DNA from: an uncultured Victivallales bacterium
GTDB lineage: Bacteria; Verrucomicrobiota; Lentisphaeria; Victivallales; UBA1829
Reading direction: 5' to 3'
Assembly: GCA_944391115.1 (NCBI GenBank)
Contig: CALXSJ010000006.1
Span: forward strand, 62,001 to 126,000
Length of the DNA: 64,000 nt
Shown here: piece after piece, positions 54,603 through 63,551 of the stretch
Layout: each line of letters opens with the position of its first letter
How positions within the stretch are numbered: position 1 is the first letter of the stretch
Position numbers and translations under genes: made by a program
Notes under the pieces: model-generated
Seen by the model: the letters and a program-made list of their open reading frames with translations, nothing else
The model's database searches: none
Told to the model about the DNA's origin: nothing

Positions 54603-55415
54603 TTACAGAAGATGTTCGGCGGCGAATGCCACCGCGTTGTCGAATATGATTTTCCCTTCACCCCATTCGGGGAGTTTTCCCTCCAGTTTCCGCGCCTGCC
54701 AGTCGGGGGCGTTGAAGGGGGAGAGAAACGCTTCGGGATGCGGCATCAGGCCGAAAATCCGCCCTGTGGGATCGCAGATTCCGGCAATGTCGTTGATGGA
54801 GCCGTTCGGATTTTCCGGAAACCCTTTCGCTTTTGAGCCGTCGGGAGCCGCATAACGGAGCGCGACGAGATTTTCCGTTTCGATCCGCGCGATGACCTCC
54901 TCGTCCGCGACGAACTTTCCTTCCCCGTGACGCACGGGCAGTCGGAGCGTCCCGATGCCCTTGGTGAACACGCAGGGGGACTTCTCGTTGGCGCGCAGCG
55001 TGACCCAGTCGTCGCGGAAGACGCCGGAATCGTTGTGCGTCAGAGCCGCCTGCTGTTCGAAATACTTTCCGTCCAGCGCGGGGGCGAGCCCGAGCCGGGT
55101 CAGGGTCTGGAAGCCGTTGCAGATGCCGATCACGAGTTTCCCCGCCTTGACGAACGCATGGATGTCGTCGCTGAGGCGGAACTTCAGGCGGTTGGCGAAC
55201 ACCGTGCCGGAACCGAGATGGTCGCCGAAGGCAAAGCCGCCGATGAATGCGAGGATATGGAACTCGTCGAGTTTTCTTCTGCCGTTGAGCAGATCGTTCA
55301 GATGAATCTGTTCCGCCGTGGCTCCGGCGGATTCGAAGGCGGCGGCGGTCTCCTTTTCGCAGTTCAGTCCGACGCCCGTGATAATCAAAGCCTTGACTTT
55401 AGAATAATCCGTCAT
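54603..55415 (-). CDS. purQ: phosphoribosylformylglycinamidine synthase glutaminase subunit PurQ
   Basis: PurQ supplies ammonia from glutamine to PurL in purine synthesis. The 270-residue protein is a class I amidotransferase: ALIITGVGLNCEKETAAAFE at the N-terminus, FIGGFAFGDHLGSGTVFANR, the nucleophile elbow IGICNGFQTLTRLGL with its Cys, LPVRHGEGKF, and the His-Glu pair in FGLMPHPEAFLSPF. ATG 55415 is preferred because it starts the domain and follows GGAG at eight bases; the frame stays open upstream, but that extension is unrelated. No purL or purS is adjacent. Confidence 0.92.
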   Translation of the reverse strand: MTDYSKVKALIITGVGLNCEKETAAAFESAGATAEQIHLNDLLNGRRKLDEFHILAFIGGFAFGDHLGSGTVFANRLKFRLSDDIHAFVKAGKLVIGICNGFQTLTRLGLAPALDGKYFEQQAALTHNDSGVFRDDWVTLRANEKSPCVFTKGIGTLRLPVRHGEGKFVADEEVIARIETENLVALRYAAPDGSKAKGFPENPNGSINDIAGICDPTGRIFGLMPHPEAFLSPFNAPDWQARKLEGKLPEWGEGKIIFDNAVAFAAEHLL

Positions 55416-55660
55416 GTCATGTTCTCCACTTGAATCGACAATTACCGTTGAAATGTACCGTTGCAATGGCGTTTTTGCAAACGCGGAAGGAAAAAAAGCG
55501 GAGAATCTCGCAGATGCCGCCATGGGGGGCGCTCTTTTCTCCCCCCCTTCAAATTTTGCGATATCTCCCGAAAATCGGGAAGAGAAACTTGATTTTCCGC
55601 ATTTCCGCATGTAAATTTCGTCTGTCCGGCACGAAGCGCGGACAGAAACGGAGTCTCCCC

Positions 55661-55894
55661 ATGCTCAGCCTTACTGAAATTCTTGTTATTTTCATTGCCA
55701 TTCTTCTTTTGTTCGGGGCGAAACGGATCCCGGAAATCGCCCGCGCCCTCGGCCGTGCCAGCCATGAATTCAAAAAAGCCAAGGACGACATCATCAATGA
55801 AACCGAGGAACTCCGGGACGCGGCCGAAAAAAGGGCGGCTCTCGAGGACCGGGTGTCCGAAAAGACGCGGGATGGGAAAAAAGACTCCGAGTGA
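55661..55894 (+). CDS. tatA: twin-arginine translocase subunit TatA/TatE family
   Basis: TatA forms the protein-conducting assembly of the Tat pathway. The 77-residue protein has an N-terminal membrane helix (MLSLTEILVIFIAILLLFG), the hinge GAKRIPEIARALGRA with the conserved Phe-Gly before it, an amphipathic helix and a charged tail. It lies 12 bases upstream of tatC and two genes before a Tat-signal-bearing protein. Confidence 0.93.
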   Translation: MLSLTEILVIFIAILLLFGAKRIPEIARALGRASHEFKKAKDDIINETEELRDAAEKRAALEDRVSEKTRDGKKDSE

Positions 55895-55906
55895 CGGGAG
55901 ATTTTC

Positions 55907-56656
55907 ATGCGTGACGCAAAGGAACTCTCCTTTCTGGAACATCTGGATGTCCTGCGCGGTGTTCTTTTCAAAATCATCGGCGTCTTTGCCGTTCTGTGCG
56001 TTCCCGCGTGGTTCTGCGTGCCTCCTGTTGTGAAATGGCTGCTTGCGTATGCGGCGCCGGAAGGGTTCAAACTGCATTACTTTTCCCTGATGGAGCCGTT
56101 TTTCGTTCAGCTGAAAGTCATGCTGGTTCTGGCGTTTTTCGCATCGCTGCCTTTTTCGCTGTATTATCTTTGGGGATTTGTTGCGCCCGGGCTGACCGAG
56201 CGGGAGCGCCGGGGAGCAGGGGCTCCGCTGCTGCTGAGTTTTTTTCTCGCGCTGGCGGGAGCGGCGTTCGGCATTCTGCTGATCGTTCCGGTGATCGTCA
56301 GGTTTTCCCTGTCGTTCCAGGGGGAGAACATGGCGCCGGTGATCGGGATCGAAAGTTTCATGTCGATGATCCTGCTTTCGGCGCTGGCGTGCGCGGTCTT
56401 GTTCCAGTTTCCGGTGCTGCTGCTGATTCTTCTGTCGCTGGGCGTCATTGATCTGGAATGGGCGCGGCGGCAGCGTCCGGTCGTGATTGTCGCGATTCTG
56501 ACTGTGGCGGCGATCGTCACACCGCCGGATGTGCTCAGCCAGGTGCTGGTGGCTCTGCCGACTTATCTGCTGTATGAGGCCAGTCTGCTCGTTTTCCGTT
56601 TCCGGCGGAAACCGGATGAGAGTCTGGATGTCTATGAGGAAGAACTGAAAAGGTAA
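55907..56656 (+). CDS. tatC: Sec-independent protein translocase TatC
   Basis: TatC is the polytopic receptor for twin-arginine signal peptides. The 249-residue protein has the diagnostic N-terminus ELSFLEHLDVLRGVLFK, six hydrophobic segments, FFVQLKVMLVLAFFASLPF, LYYLWGFVAPGLTERERR and VIVAILTVAAIVTPPDVLSQ. ATG 55907 has a GGGAG site upstream. It is downstream of tatA and 22 bases before the DUF362 gene, forming a transporter-substrate operon. Confidence 0.96.
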   Translation: MRDAKELSFLEHLDVLRGVLFKIIGVFAVLCVPAWFCVPPVVKWLLAYAAPEGFKLHYFSLMEPFFVQLKVMLVLAFFASLPFSLYYLWGFVAPGLTERERRGAGAPLLLSFFLALAGAAFGILLIVPVIVRFSLSFQGENMAPVIGIESFMSMILLSALACAVLFQFPVLLLILLSLGVIDLEWARRQRPVVIVAILTVAAIVTPPDVLSQVLVALPTYLLYEASLLVFRFRRKPDESLDVYEEELKR

Positions 56657-56678
56657 ATCAACCTGCAAGGAGTCGAGT

Positions 56679-57641
56679 ATGAACAGACGTGATTTTCTGA
56701 AAACCACAGCGGCGCTCGCGGCCCTCGGCGCCGCGGCCAGAGCTGGAAAACTGTTTGCGGCCTCCCCGAAAACGGCCGCGGGAACCTCCGCAGCCGGTTC
56801 CGGAATGCCGGACATGGTGGCGATCAAAGGCGGAGAGCCTGCGCAGATGTTTGACATGGGAATCCGGGAACTTGGCGGAATGGGCCGCTTTGTCAAAAAA
56901 GGCCAGACTGTCGTCATCAAGCCGAACATCGGCTGGGACAAAACGCCTGAACTGGGCGCCAACACGAATCCGGAGCTGGTGCGGCGTGTCATCGAGCACT
57001 GCAGGGAGGCGGGCGCCTCCAAAATCTATGTGTTTGACACGACATGCAGTCCGTGGGAACTGAGCTACAAGAGCAGCGGAATCGCGGAAGCCGCGGAAAA
57101 GGCCGGCGCGATCGTGATCGGCGGAGACAGTGCGAAAGACAAATCCTATCTCGACAACAATTATGTGGATGTTGAACTTCCCAATGCGAAAAGCCTGAAG
57201 AAAATGAAGATGCACCGCCTCATCAGGGAGTGTGACGTGTTCATCAACATCCCCGTTCTGAAACATCACGGCGGCGCGCACATGACCTGCTGCATGAAGA
57301 ACCTGATGGGGATCGTATCCAAGGACACCCAGCGTTATTTCCACAGCCGCGGGCTGCATCAGTGCATTGCGGAGGTCTGCGCCTACCGCAAACCCGATCT
57401 GAACATCGTGGACGCCTACCGTGTCATGACGAAACGCGGACCGCGCGGCGTCGATCTCAGCGACGTCGTCATCATGAAATACCAGATGCTCGGCACCGAC
57501 CCCGTGGCGCTTGACACCGCCGCGGCACGGCTCATCAAGTTCAAGCTGAACCGCATCGGACACATCCGCATCGGAGAATCTCTCGGCGTCGGCACGACGA
57601 AACTCGGCAGCCTGAACATCAAACGGATCACGGTATCATGA
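56679..57641 (+). CDS. Tat-exported DUF362 family protein
   Basis: This 320-residue protein has a twin-arginine signal (MNRRDFLKTTAALAALGAAA, Arg3-Arg4) and a DUF362 domain: VVIKPNIGWDK, ASKIYVFDTTCSPWELSYK, VFINIPVLKHHGGAHMTCCM, KNLMGI and MLGTDPVALDTAAARLI. DUF362 proteins often sit with ferredoxins in anaerobes; their biochemical role is not established. The gene directly follows tatC and overlaps the NapH-like gene in ATGA, so export machinery, substrate and iron-sulfur partner are cotranscribed. Confidence 0.9.
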   Translation: MNRRDFLKTTAALAALGAAARAGKLFAASPKTAAGTSAAGSGMPDMVAIKGGEPAQMFDMGIRELGGMGRFVKKGQTVVIKPNIGWDKTPELGANTNPELVRRVIEHCREAGASKIYVFDTTCSPWELSYKSSGIAEAAEKAGAIVIGGDSAKDKSYLDNNYVDVELPNAKSLKKMKMHRLIRECDVFINIPVLKHHGGAHMTCCMKNLMGIVSKDTQRYFHSRGLHQCIAEVCAYRKPDLNIVDAYRVMTKRGPRGVDLSDVVIMKYQMLGTDPVALDTAAARLIKFKLNRIGHIRIGESLGVGTTKLGSLNIKRITVS

Positions 57642-59128
57642 AATGGAAGCTTCCGGCATGGCCGCGCGCCCTGCGGATCGCCGTCGCGGGAGTCGTTCTG
57701 ATCGCGCTGACGGGGGGGATCTGGTTCTTTCCCGGGCATGAGGCAGTTTTCGTCTCCCAGTTCGGTTCCAGTCTGCTTGCGCTGATCTCCTCGTTTTCGC
57801 TGGGGGCGCTTGCCGCCGTTCTGGCGGTTGCCGTTCTGACGCTGCTCGTCGGGAGAATCTATTGTTCGGTGCTCTGTCCGCTGGGGATTCTGCAGGATCT
57901 TCTGATGGTGTTCAAGCGGCGTTTCGCCTTTCAGGGAACGTACCGCAGGATCAAGTATCCCGTGTTGGCGCTTCTGGCCGGACTGGCATGCGGCGGACTG
58001 ATGCTGCCGCTGGCGTTTCTGATGCCGTCGGCAAATTTTGTTTCGATCGTGAACAATGTGTTCCGCGAGGTCTGCGCAAAGGTTTTCTACTGCTTTGATC
58101 TTCCGATCGGGGCCGTGACCGTTCATCCCGCGCTCGGCGGATTCATCAGCGCGTGGATTGTTTTCATCCTGCTTGCCGCGGCGGTGCGCTGGCGCGGGAG
58201 GATCTACTGCAACACGCTCTGTCCGGTCGGCGCGCTTCTCTCGCTTGTTTCGCGCTTTTCCCGGTGGAAAATCACGATTGCGGACAACTGTGTTTCCTGC
58301 GGCGCGTGCGAACGCGTCTGCAAGAGCGGATGCATCGATTCCGGAAACCGCCGCGTTGTCAATGAAAACTGCGTCATGTGTCTGAACTGTCTCGGACAAT
58401 GCAAATTCTCGGCGCTGAAGTTTACGCATCCGTCCGCCGCGAAGATCACCGGCGCGGAAGTGCAATCCTCTTCCCGGCGCAATTTCCTGATCGCAGGCGG
58501 CGCGCTGGTTGCGGGGGCTGCCGCGGGGAAGGCCGCGCACGCGCTTGGCGGAAAACGGCATGAGCCGAATGCCTGCGCTCCTGCGATGCCGCCCGGCGCG
58601 GTTTCCTATGAGCGTTTCTCCGCGCGATGCGTCTCCTGCGGACTCTGCATTGCCGCGTGCAAGGGACATGTGCTCGCCCATGCGGCGGATCAGTACGGGC
58701 TGCGGGGATTTCTCCAGCCGTACATGCGTTTTTCCGGCGGGGCATGCGAATTCAACTGCAATGAATGCATGAAGGTCTGTCCGGTCGGCGCGCTTGACAG
58801 GCTGACGCTGGAAGAAAAAAAACACTGGCGCGTGGGGCTTGCCCGCTATACGCGGACGCACTGCATCTCCTATGTGGACGGCACCGACTGCGGCGCGTGC
58901 GCGGAGCACTGTCCGGTCGGCGCGCTGGAGATGGTGCCCTACAAGGAAACGACCCTGCCGAAGGTGAACGAATCGCTCTGCATCGGCTGCGGCGCATGCG
59001 AGAACATCTGTCCCGCCCGTCCGGTCAAGGCGATCCGCATCGACGGCGTTCCGGAACAGCGGTTTGTGGAAAAACCGCTTGCGACGCAGTCGGCGGTTCT
59101 GGATTCCGAAGAGGATTTCCCCTTCTAG
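57638..59128 (+). CDS. polytopic polyferredoxin, NapH/NapG-like fusion
   Basis: This is a 496-residue membrane iron-sulfur protein. The N-terminal part (to about 205) has about five membrane helices and two NapH-type motifs, YCSVLCPLG and YCNTLCPVG. Next come two ferredoxin motifs (CVSCGACERVC and CVMCLNCLGQC), then an internal twin-arginine sequence SSRRNFLIAGGALVAGAAAG (residues 277-296). The C-terminal NapG-like ferredoxin part has CVSCGLCIAAC, CNECMKVCP, CGACAEHCP and CIGCGACENICP. It probably moves electrons between the quinone pool or membrane and a periplasmic partner such as the DUF362 protein, with which it overlaps. Confidence 0.88.
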   Translation: MKWKLPAWPRALRIAVAGVVLIALTGGIWFFPGHEAVFVSQFGSSLLALISSFSLGALAAVLAVAVLTLLVGRIYCSVLCPLGILQDLLMVFKRRFAFQGTYRRIKYPVLALLAGLACGGLMLPLAFLMPSANFVSIVNNVFREVCAKVFYCFDLPIGAVTVHPALGGFISAWIVFILLAAAVRWRGRIYCNTLCPVGALLSLVSRFSRWKITIADNCVSCGACERVCKSGCIDSGNRRVVNENCVMCLNCLGQCKFSALKFTHPSAAKITGAEVQSSSRRNFLIAGGALVAGAAAGKAAHALGGKRHEPNACAPAMPPGAVSYERFSARCVSCGLCIAACKGHVLAHAADQYGLRGFLQPYMRFSGGACEFNCNECMKVCPVGALDRLTLEEKKHWRVGLARYTRTHCISYVDGTDCGACAEHCPVGALEMVPYKETTLPKVNESLCIGCGACENICPARPVKAIRIDGVPEQRFVEKPLATQSAVLDSEEDFPF

Positions 59129-59333
59129 TCTCCGGAGAGGAAAGGACATGTTTTTCACGGGATGCGGAATCCGCGGAGAGGTTTCCGCCTGTGCGTCTTC
59201 GCTGCCGCATACTTTGCCGGTTCAGGGGATTTTTCTGTTTTTTCCCGGAGGGACTTGAAAAAAGTCTTTCCCTGCGGTAAGTTAACGGAATTGTCATTTG
59301 CAGTCACGGGACATAGATGAGGATTTCAAAGAG

Positions 59334-59906
59334 ATGAAAGACAGCATTCTGGTGCAATTTCTCAGGAAGCCGCTGACAACCGGCGCAATCTGTCCGAGTT
59401 CCCGCGAATTGTCCAGAACGCTGACCGAATGCGTTCATATCGAAGACGCGCGCAATATCGCCGAGCTCGGTCCCGGAACGGGCGCCATTACGGCGGCGAT
59501 TCTTGCTGCCATGCATCCGGAGGCGCATTTTTTCGCCGTGGAGCTCAATGAAGCGGTGATTCCCGCATTCCGGCGGCGTTTCCCGCATGTCAGGCTTTAC
59601 AACGACAGCGCGGCGAATCTTGGAAAGATCATGAAGCTCGAGTCCGTATCCCGGCTGGACGTCATTCTCTCAGGGCTTCCGTGGGCCTCCTTTCCGGATC
59701 ATCTCCAGGAGGAGATCCTGCACGCGGTTCTGGAGGCTCTTCCGGACGGCGGCTACTTCACGACATTCGCCTATCTGCAGGGGACATGGCTTCCGACCGG
59801 GATCAAATTCCGCCGCCGTCTGGAAAAATATTTCTCCCATGTGGAAAAATCCCGGATCGTCTGGGGCAATATTCCGCCTGCGTTCGCCTACCGCTGCCGG
59901 AAATGA
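59334..59906 (+). CDS. SAM-dependent methyltransferase, phospholipid N-methyltransferase-like
   Basis: This is a 190-residue class I methyltransferase. The segment GAICPSSRELSRTLTECV, motif I NIAELGPGTGAITAAILA, AHFFAVELNEAVIPAFRRR, VILSGLPWASFPDHLQEEIL and the ending IVWGNIPPAFAYRCRK match the PmtA-like/rRNA adenine methyltransferase-related group common next to membrane-lipid genes. The N-terminus FLRKPLTTGAICPSS is characteristic. ATG 59334 is used; the frame is open to a TTG at 59298, but without a better site. The substrate, lipid or other, is not certain. Confidence 0.82.
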   Translation: MKDSILVQFLRKPLTTGAICPSSRELSRTLTECVHIEDARNIAELGPGTGAITAAILAAMHPEAHFFAVELNEAVIPAFRRRFPHVRLYNDSAANLGKIMKLESVSRLDVILSGLPWASFPDHLQEEILHAVLEALPDGGYFTTFAYLQGTWLPTGIKFRRRLEKYFSHVEKSRIVWGNIPPAFAYRCRK

Positions 59907-59967
59907 CGGGGGCTTTCCATCCCGTCTTCCGCATCCGAAATAAAATCAAAAAATTCGGGAATCGGAT

Positions 59968-59995
59968 TTGCATATTTTCCGATCCATGCTAAGAT
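59968..59995 (+). promoter_or_regulatory. possible promoter for the 60036 gene
   Basis: TTGCAT (59968-59973), a 16-base spacer and TAAGAT (59990-59995). If used, transcription starts near 60002, downstream of the in-frame ATG at 59994, which argues for a later translation start. Confidence 0.4.
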
Positions 59996-60035
59996 GTATC
60001 AATTGTTTTGCAATGTGCATAGTGAGGTCGGAGCG

Positions 60036-60458
60036 TTGGAAGAGACATTCAAACAGAGAAATCCGGGTTTTTCCGCGGCGCGTCTGCTCCGGCGTTACTC
60101 CCTGCTGCTGACCGTGACGGCCGTGATGTTCGCATTTTTCGTTCCCCGGTATGAAGCGCGCGCCATGGACCCTGTGACGATCGCCATTCTTGCGCCGATC
60201 GCCATTCAGGTCGGCAAGGCCATGATGCCATATCTGATCAAGGCGATCTCCAACATGGGGCGCATGGGGCTCAAGGCAGGTGTGGAAATCATCAACATCT
60301 TCCGGCTTCCCCTGGGAATCATTCAGCTGACGCTGCTGGCTCCGTTCGGCATGTTTTACTCCGGGCTCCAGAACACGGTGATCGGGTTCATCGCGCCATT
60401 TAAGATGGCGTTTTACATCCTTCTGCTGCCGGTGTCGGCCTTCGGCATAGGCTTGTAG
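60036..60458 (+). CDS. small predicted exported/membrane protein of unknown function
   Basis: About 140 residues, not recognised. A basic stretch and a hydrophobic segment (LLRRYSLLLTVTAVMFAFFV) look like a signal peptide cut near EARA. Three further apolar stretches, among them ILAPIAIQVGKAMMPYLIKA and GIIQLTLLAPFGMFY, suggest a small membrane or pore-like protein. TTG 60036 is proposed because GAGGTCGGAG precedes it and a promoter covers the ATG at 59994; the longer form from 59994 remains possible. It is upstream of the DUF721 gene. Confidence 0.55.
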   Translation: MEETFKQRNPGFSAARLLRRYSLLLTVTAVMFAFFVPRYEARAMDPVTIAILAPIAIQVGKAMMPYLIKAISNMGRMGLKAGVEIINIFRLPLGIIQLTLLAPFGMFYSGLQNTVIGFIAPFKMAFYILLLPVSAFGIGL

Positions 60459-60491
60459 CGTCCTTGTACCCCCATTGTGTACCGGCGGCTT

Positions 60492-60983
60492 ATGAAACTC
60501 AGGAAAAAAACACTGGATGCCATTCATTCCATTCTGACGGACTGGCACGGCGCCGATGAGGCCGGCAATGTCATGGTCGAATTCCATCCCCGTCCGCTGG
60601 GAATCGGCGTTCTTGTGGACAGTGTCGTGGCGAAGGCGCTTCCTCCCTGGGAACGGAATCTGAACGAGCTGCGTTTGTCCTGGACGGAGATTGCGGGAGC
60701 TGAAACGGCGCGCCGCTGCCGGGTGTCGCACCTGAATGAGGGAGTTCTTTACATCGAGGTGTTTCATCCCGCTTACCGGATGGCTCTCGACACTCCGAAA
60801 ATCAAAACCGTTCTGTTGGAAAAGGCCCGTGCGCGCCTCGGCGGCGCGAACTGCCGCGAGCTGAAATTCATTCCTGTCGGGAGAAGCGCTCCCGCGCCTT
60901 CGCTCCGGACGGAAAAAGGCGCACCCTCCAGGAAGGAAAGGACAAAGGGCGGAATCACGCCGGATCTTCCTTTGCAGGACTGA
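60492..60983 (+). CDS. DUF721 (DciA-like) family protein
   Basis: This 163-residue protein has a central DUF721 domain (residues about 60-130): LNELRLSWTEIAGAETARRC, VSHLNEGVLYIEVFHPAYRM and LLEKARARLGG match the pattern of DciA, the helicase-loading protein of bacteria lacking DnaC. The C-terminus is basic and low-complexity. ATG 60492 is used; GTG 60477 is an alternative start. Assignment as DciA proper is uncertain because the family is diverse and no dnaA/dnaN neighbour is seen. Confidence 0.75.
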   Translation: MKLRKKTLDAIHSILTDWHGADEAGNVMVEFHPRPLGIGVLVDSVVAKALPPWERNLNELRLSWTEIAGAETARRCRVSHLNEGVLYIEVFHPAYRMALDTPKIKTVLLEKARARLGGANCRELKFIPVGRSAPAPSLRTEKGAPSRKERTKGGITPDLPLQD

Positions 60984-61037
60984 CCGCAGGCCGGTCTTGT
61001 CCGCGTTCCCGCCTTTCCCGGCCGCCCTGTCCGGGGG

Positions 61038-61064
61038 CAGGACGGCTTCAGGACGGCTTCAGGA
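61038..61064. repeat. short tandem repeat at the 3' end of the Na/Pi gene
   Basis: The 11-base unit CAGGACGGCTT occurs twice in tandem followed by a partial copy. It overlaps the stop codon of the minus-strand transporter gene (61061-61059). No function is evident. Confidence 0.7.
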
Positions 61065-63551
61065 GGGATTCTGCACGCCTTTCAGACTGTTTGCCGTTTG
61101 TTTTGCGGCGTTTTTCAGCCGGCTGATTCCAAGGAAATTCTTCTGGATCGCCTCGGAGCGTTCCGCGATGTTGGTCAGGTGCGAGGAGACCTTTTCCAGC
61201 TCCGCGAGAAGCTCGATATAAATGACTCCCGTGACCGCGCTGCATTCTCCGGTGGCGAGCCGTTCGACATGCTTGGCTTCCAGTTCCGCGGAGAGGCGGA
61301 TCACTTCGCGCCCGTCCTTCAGGGCCAGTTCGACTTTCAGGGGATCATGCGCGTCCAGGGTGGAGATGACCGCTTTCGCCTGTTCTTTCAGAATGCCGTA
61401 AATCCAGTTGAGATCCTGAATGGCGCTGTCGGAAAGTCTGGCTTCCGCCTGGTTCAGGCGGATTGTCAGGTTCAGGATGCTGTCGGTGTGATCGGCGATC
61501 CGCTCCGCATCGTTCGTGCAGTGCAGCAGCAGCGGGATGATCTGCGACTGCGGTTCGGAGAGTTCGCGCCGGGTCAGCTGCACCAGATAATTTGTCATTT
61601 CCAGCTGCCATCGGTCGATTTTCTCTTCTTTTCTGGCGAGATTCCGGAAGCGTTCCTCGTTCACATTGTCCGGGATGAAGTGCTGTTCCGTGGCGATGGC
61701 GACCATTTTCCAGGATTTTTTCAGCATTCTCCGCAGGAAGCGTCCCGCCTGTTCCAGGGCGACGGAAGGCGTGTCGAGCAGATGCGGTTCCAGATACTGG
61801 ATCTTGACTTTTTCCGAACGGATCGGAATGACCCACTCGCAGACTTTCGCCATCGTTGCGACGAAGGGCAGCAGAAGCAGTGTCGTAATCACGTTGAACA
61901 GCGTATGGGCGTTGGCGATGTGGCGCGGCAGATTCTGCGGGATTGCGGCGAAGGCGTCTCCGGCGGTGAACTTGTCGACCAGATAGAAGAAGACCGGCAC
62001 GCCGCTGTCCCCCCACTGGATGTAGAAGCTCGCCCCGATGACGAAGACGCCGAAGAAGTTGAACAGCGTGTGCGCGAGCGCGGCCTGTTTCGCGATCCGG
62101 TTTGCGGTGAGCGCCGCCAGCTGGGCCGTGACCGTCGTGCCGATGTTGGAGCCGAGCACCAGCGCAATCGCCGTGTAAAGATTGATGAGTCCGCTTGCTC
62201 CGAGCGCGAGAATGATGCCGGTCGCCGCCGAACTGCTCTGAATGACCATGGTCACGACCATCCCGATTCCGATTGCTCCGAGGAGTGCTGCGAAGGGCAT
62301 GTATCCGCCGGGCGGAGGCGCGCAGTCGAAGGTGCCGAAGAAGGCCGTGAAGGAGGGAAATTCTCCGATGAGCTTGAGTTCCGAGCTCATGATGCCCATG
62401 CCGAAGAAGAGCATTCCGAAACCGAGCACCGTTTCGCCCCAGCCGCGCAGGTATTTCCATGTGACGAACATCAGCAGAAGCCCGAGGATGATCGCAGGCA
62501 TGATGATGCTGGAGACGTCGAAGGCGATGATCTGCGCCGTGATCGTGGTTCCGATGTTGGCGCCGAAGATGATGCCGATCGACTGCACCAGGTTCAGGAG
62601 TCCCGCGTTGACGAAGCCGATCACCATGACCGTCGTCGCGCTGGAGGACTGGATGACCGCGGTGACGAAGGTCCCCGCGACGACCGCCACATAACGGTTG
62701 CTGGAGAAGAAGTGGAGAATGCTGCGCATCCGCTCTCCGGCGGCTTTATGAAGTCCGTCGCTCATGAGCTTCATGCCGAAGACGAAGATTGCGAGTCCGC
62801 CGAAAACGTTCATGAAGAGTGTGTAGACGTTGACGCCGAGTTCCGTCACGCCGATTCCGCGGACTGTGGCATTGGATTGCGTGGCGCCGACTTCAATGTT
62901 GAAATTGTATTTCCCGGTTTTCTTTCCGAGCTTGACTTCCGTGCGCGCCACTCCGCCTGCATCCGTCAGGACTGTTTTCTGCGAGAGGTTCGCGCCCGCG
63001 CCGGCGGAGGTTGGCATCGGAGTGAAGTAGACCGCCGCGCCTTCCACCGGTTTCCCTTCGGAGGAGACGACTGTGACGGTCAGCGGCTTCGGCAGCGTCT
63101 TCCCCGCACGCCCTTCCTGATCGGTTCCCGCGATTTTGATTCCAGTGATGAAGCGCACGGTGATCGCCTTGTCCGGTGCGTCAGCGGGAATGACCCGGAG
63201 ATACTGGTCGCCTGTTTTTCTTCCCGCCATGACTTCGATTTTGGCGAGTCCTCCCTCGTCGGAGACGGCCTCCTTCGCGGAGAGACGCAGATCGGAGCCG
63301 TCGACGGTTTCGAAAAGCACCTTCCGTCCGGACGCCGGCGGAGGATTGCCCGGATCGCTGAAAAGTCCGTTTCCGGGAACGGCGGTCAGAAGAATGTAAA
63401 GGGGTTTTGCAAATTTTTCGCCCGGCAGGGCGCATTGTCCACCGCCCAGAAAGACGGAAGCCTTGTCGGCTTTGACGTTGCGCGCATCATTGCAGCCGGG
63501 GAATACGCAGAGCGCAGCGGCCAGTGTCAGCAGAAGTCCGATTGTTTTCAC
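61059..63551 (-). CDS. Na/Pi cotransporter with lipoprotein N-terminus, Ig-like repeats and PhoU-like domain
   Basis: This is an 830-residue protein. A GTG start at 63551, nine bases after GGAG, gives a lipoprotein signal MKTIGLLLTLAAALCVFPGC (lipobox Cys20). Residues about 30-230 hold two Big/Ig-like repeats (GLAKIEVMAGRKTGDQYLRV and GVARTEVKLGKKTGKYNFNI). The NptA/Na-Pi cotransporter core has two inverted halves, each with the QSSSA signature (at about 301 and 438) and GANIGTT/GSNIGTT. From about 600 to the end is a PhoU-like helical region (LLLHCTNDAERIADHTDSIL). It would import phosphate with sodium. The lipoprotein-type extracytoplasmic extension is unusual. An upstream ATG at 63617 would spoil the signal peptide. 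Confidence 0.88.
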   Translation of the reverse strand: MKTIGLLLTLAAALCVFPGCNDARNVKADKASVFLGGGQCALPGEKFAKPLYILLTAVPGNGLFSDPGNPPPASGRKVLFETVDGSDLRLSAKEAVSDEGGLAKIEVMAGRKTGDQYLRVIPADAPDKAITVRFITGIKIAGTDQEGRAGKTLPKPLTVTVVSSEGKPVEGAAVYFTPMPTSAGAGANLSQKTVLTDAGGVARTEVKLGKKTGKYNFNIEVGATQSNATVRGIGVTELGVNVYTLFMNVFGGLAIFVFGMKLMSDGLHKAAGERMRSILHFFSSNRYVAVVAGTFVTAVIQSSSATTVMVIGFVNAGLLNLVQSIGIIFGANIGTTITAQIIAFDVSSIIMPAIILGLLLMFVTWKYLRGWGETVLGFGMLFFGMGIMSSELKLIGEFPSFTAFFGTFDCAPPPGGYMPFAALLGAIGIGMVVTMVIQSSSAATGIILALGASGLINLYTAIALVLGSNIGTTVTAQLAALTANRIAKQAALAHTLFNFFGVFVIGASFYIQWGDSGVPVFFYLVDKFTAGDAFAAIPQNLPRHIANAHTLFNVITTLLLLPFVATMAKVCEWVIPIRSEKVKIQYLEPHLLDTPSVALEQAGRFLRRMLKKSWKMVAIATEQHFIPDNVNEERFRNLARKEEKIDRWQLEMTNYLVQLTRRELSEPQSQIIPLLLHCTNDAERIADHTDSILNLTIRLNQAEARLSDSAIQDLNWIYGILKEQAKAVISTLDAHDPLKVELALKDGREVIRLSAELEAKHVERLATGECSAVTGVIYIELLAELEKVSSHLTNIAERSEAIQKNFLGISRLKNAAKQTANSLKGVQNPS

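Noticed and set aside
61038-61064. The 11-base tandem repeat as a regulatory or recombination element
   Set aside because: Only two full copies, at the 3' end of a gene, without further occurrences noticed nearby; kept only as a minor repeat.
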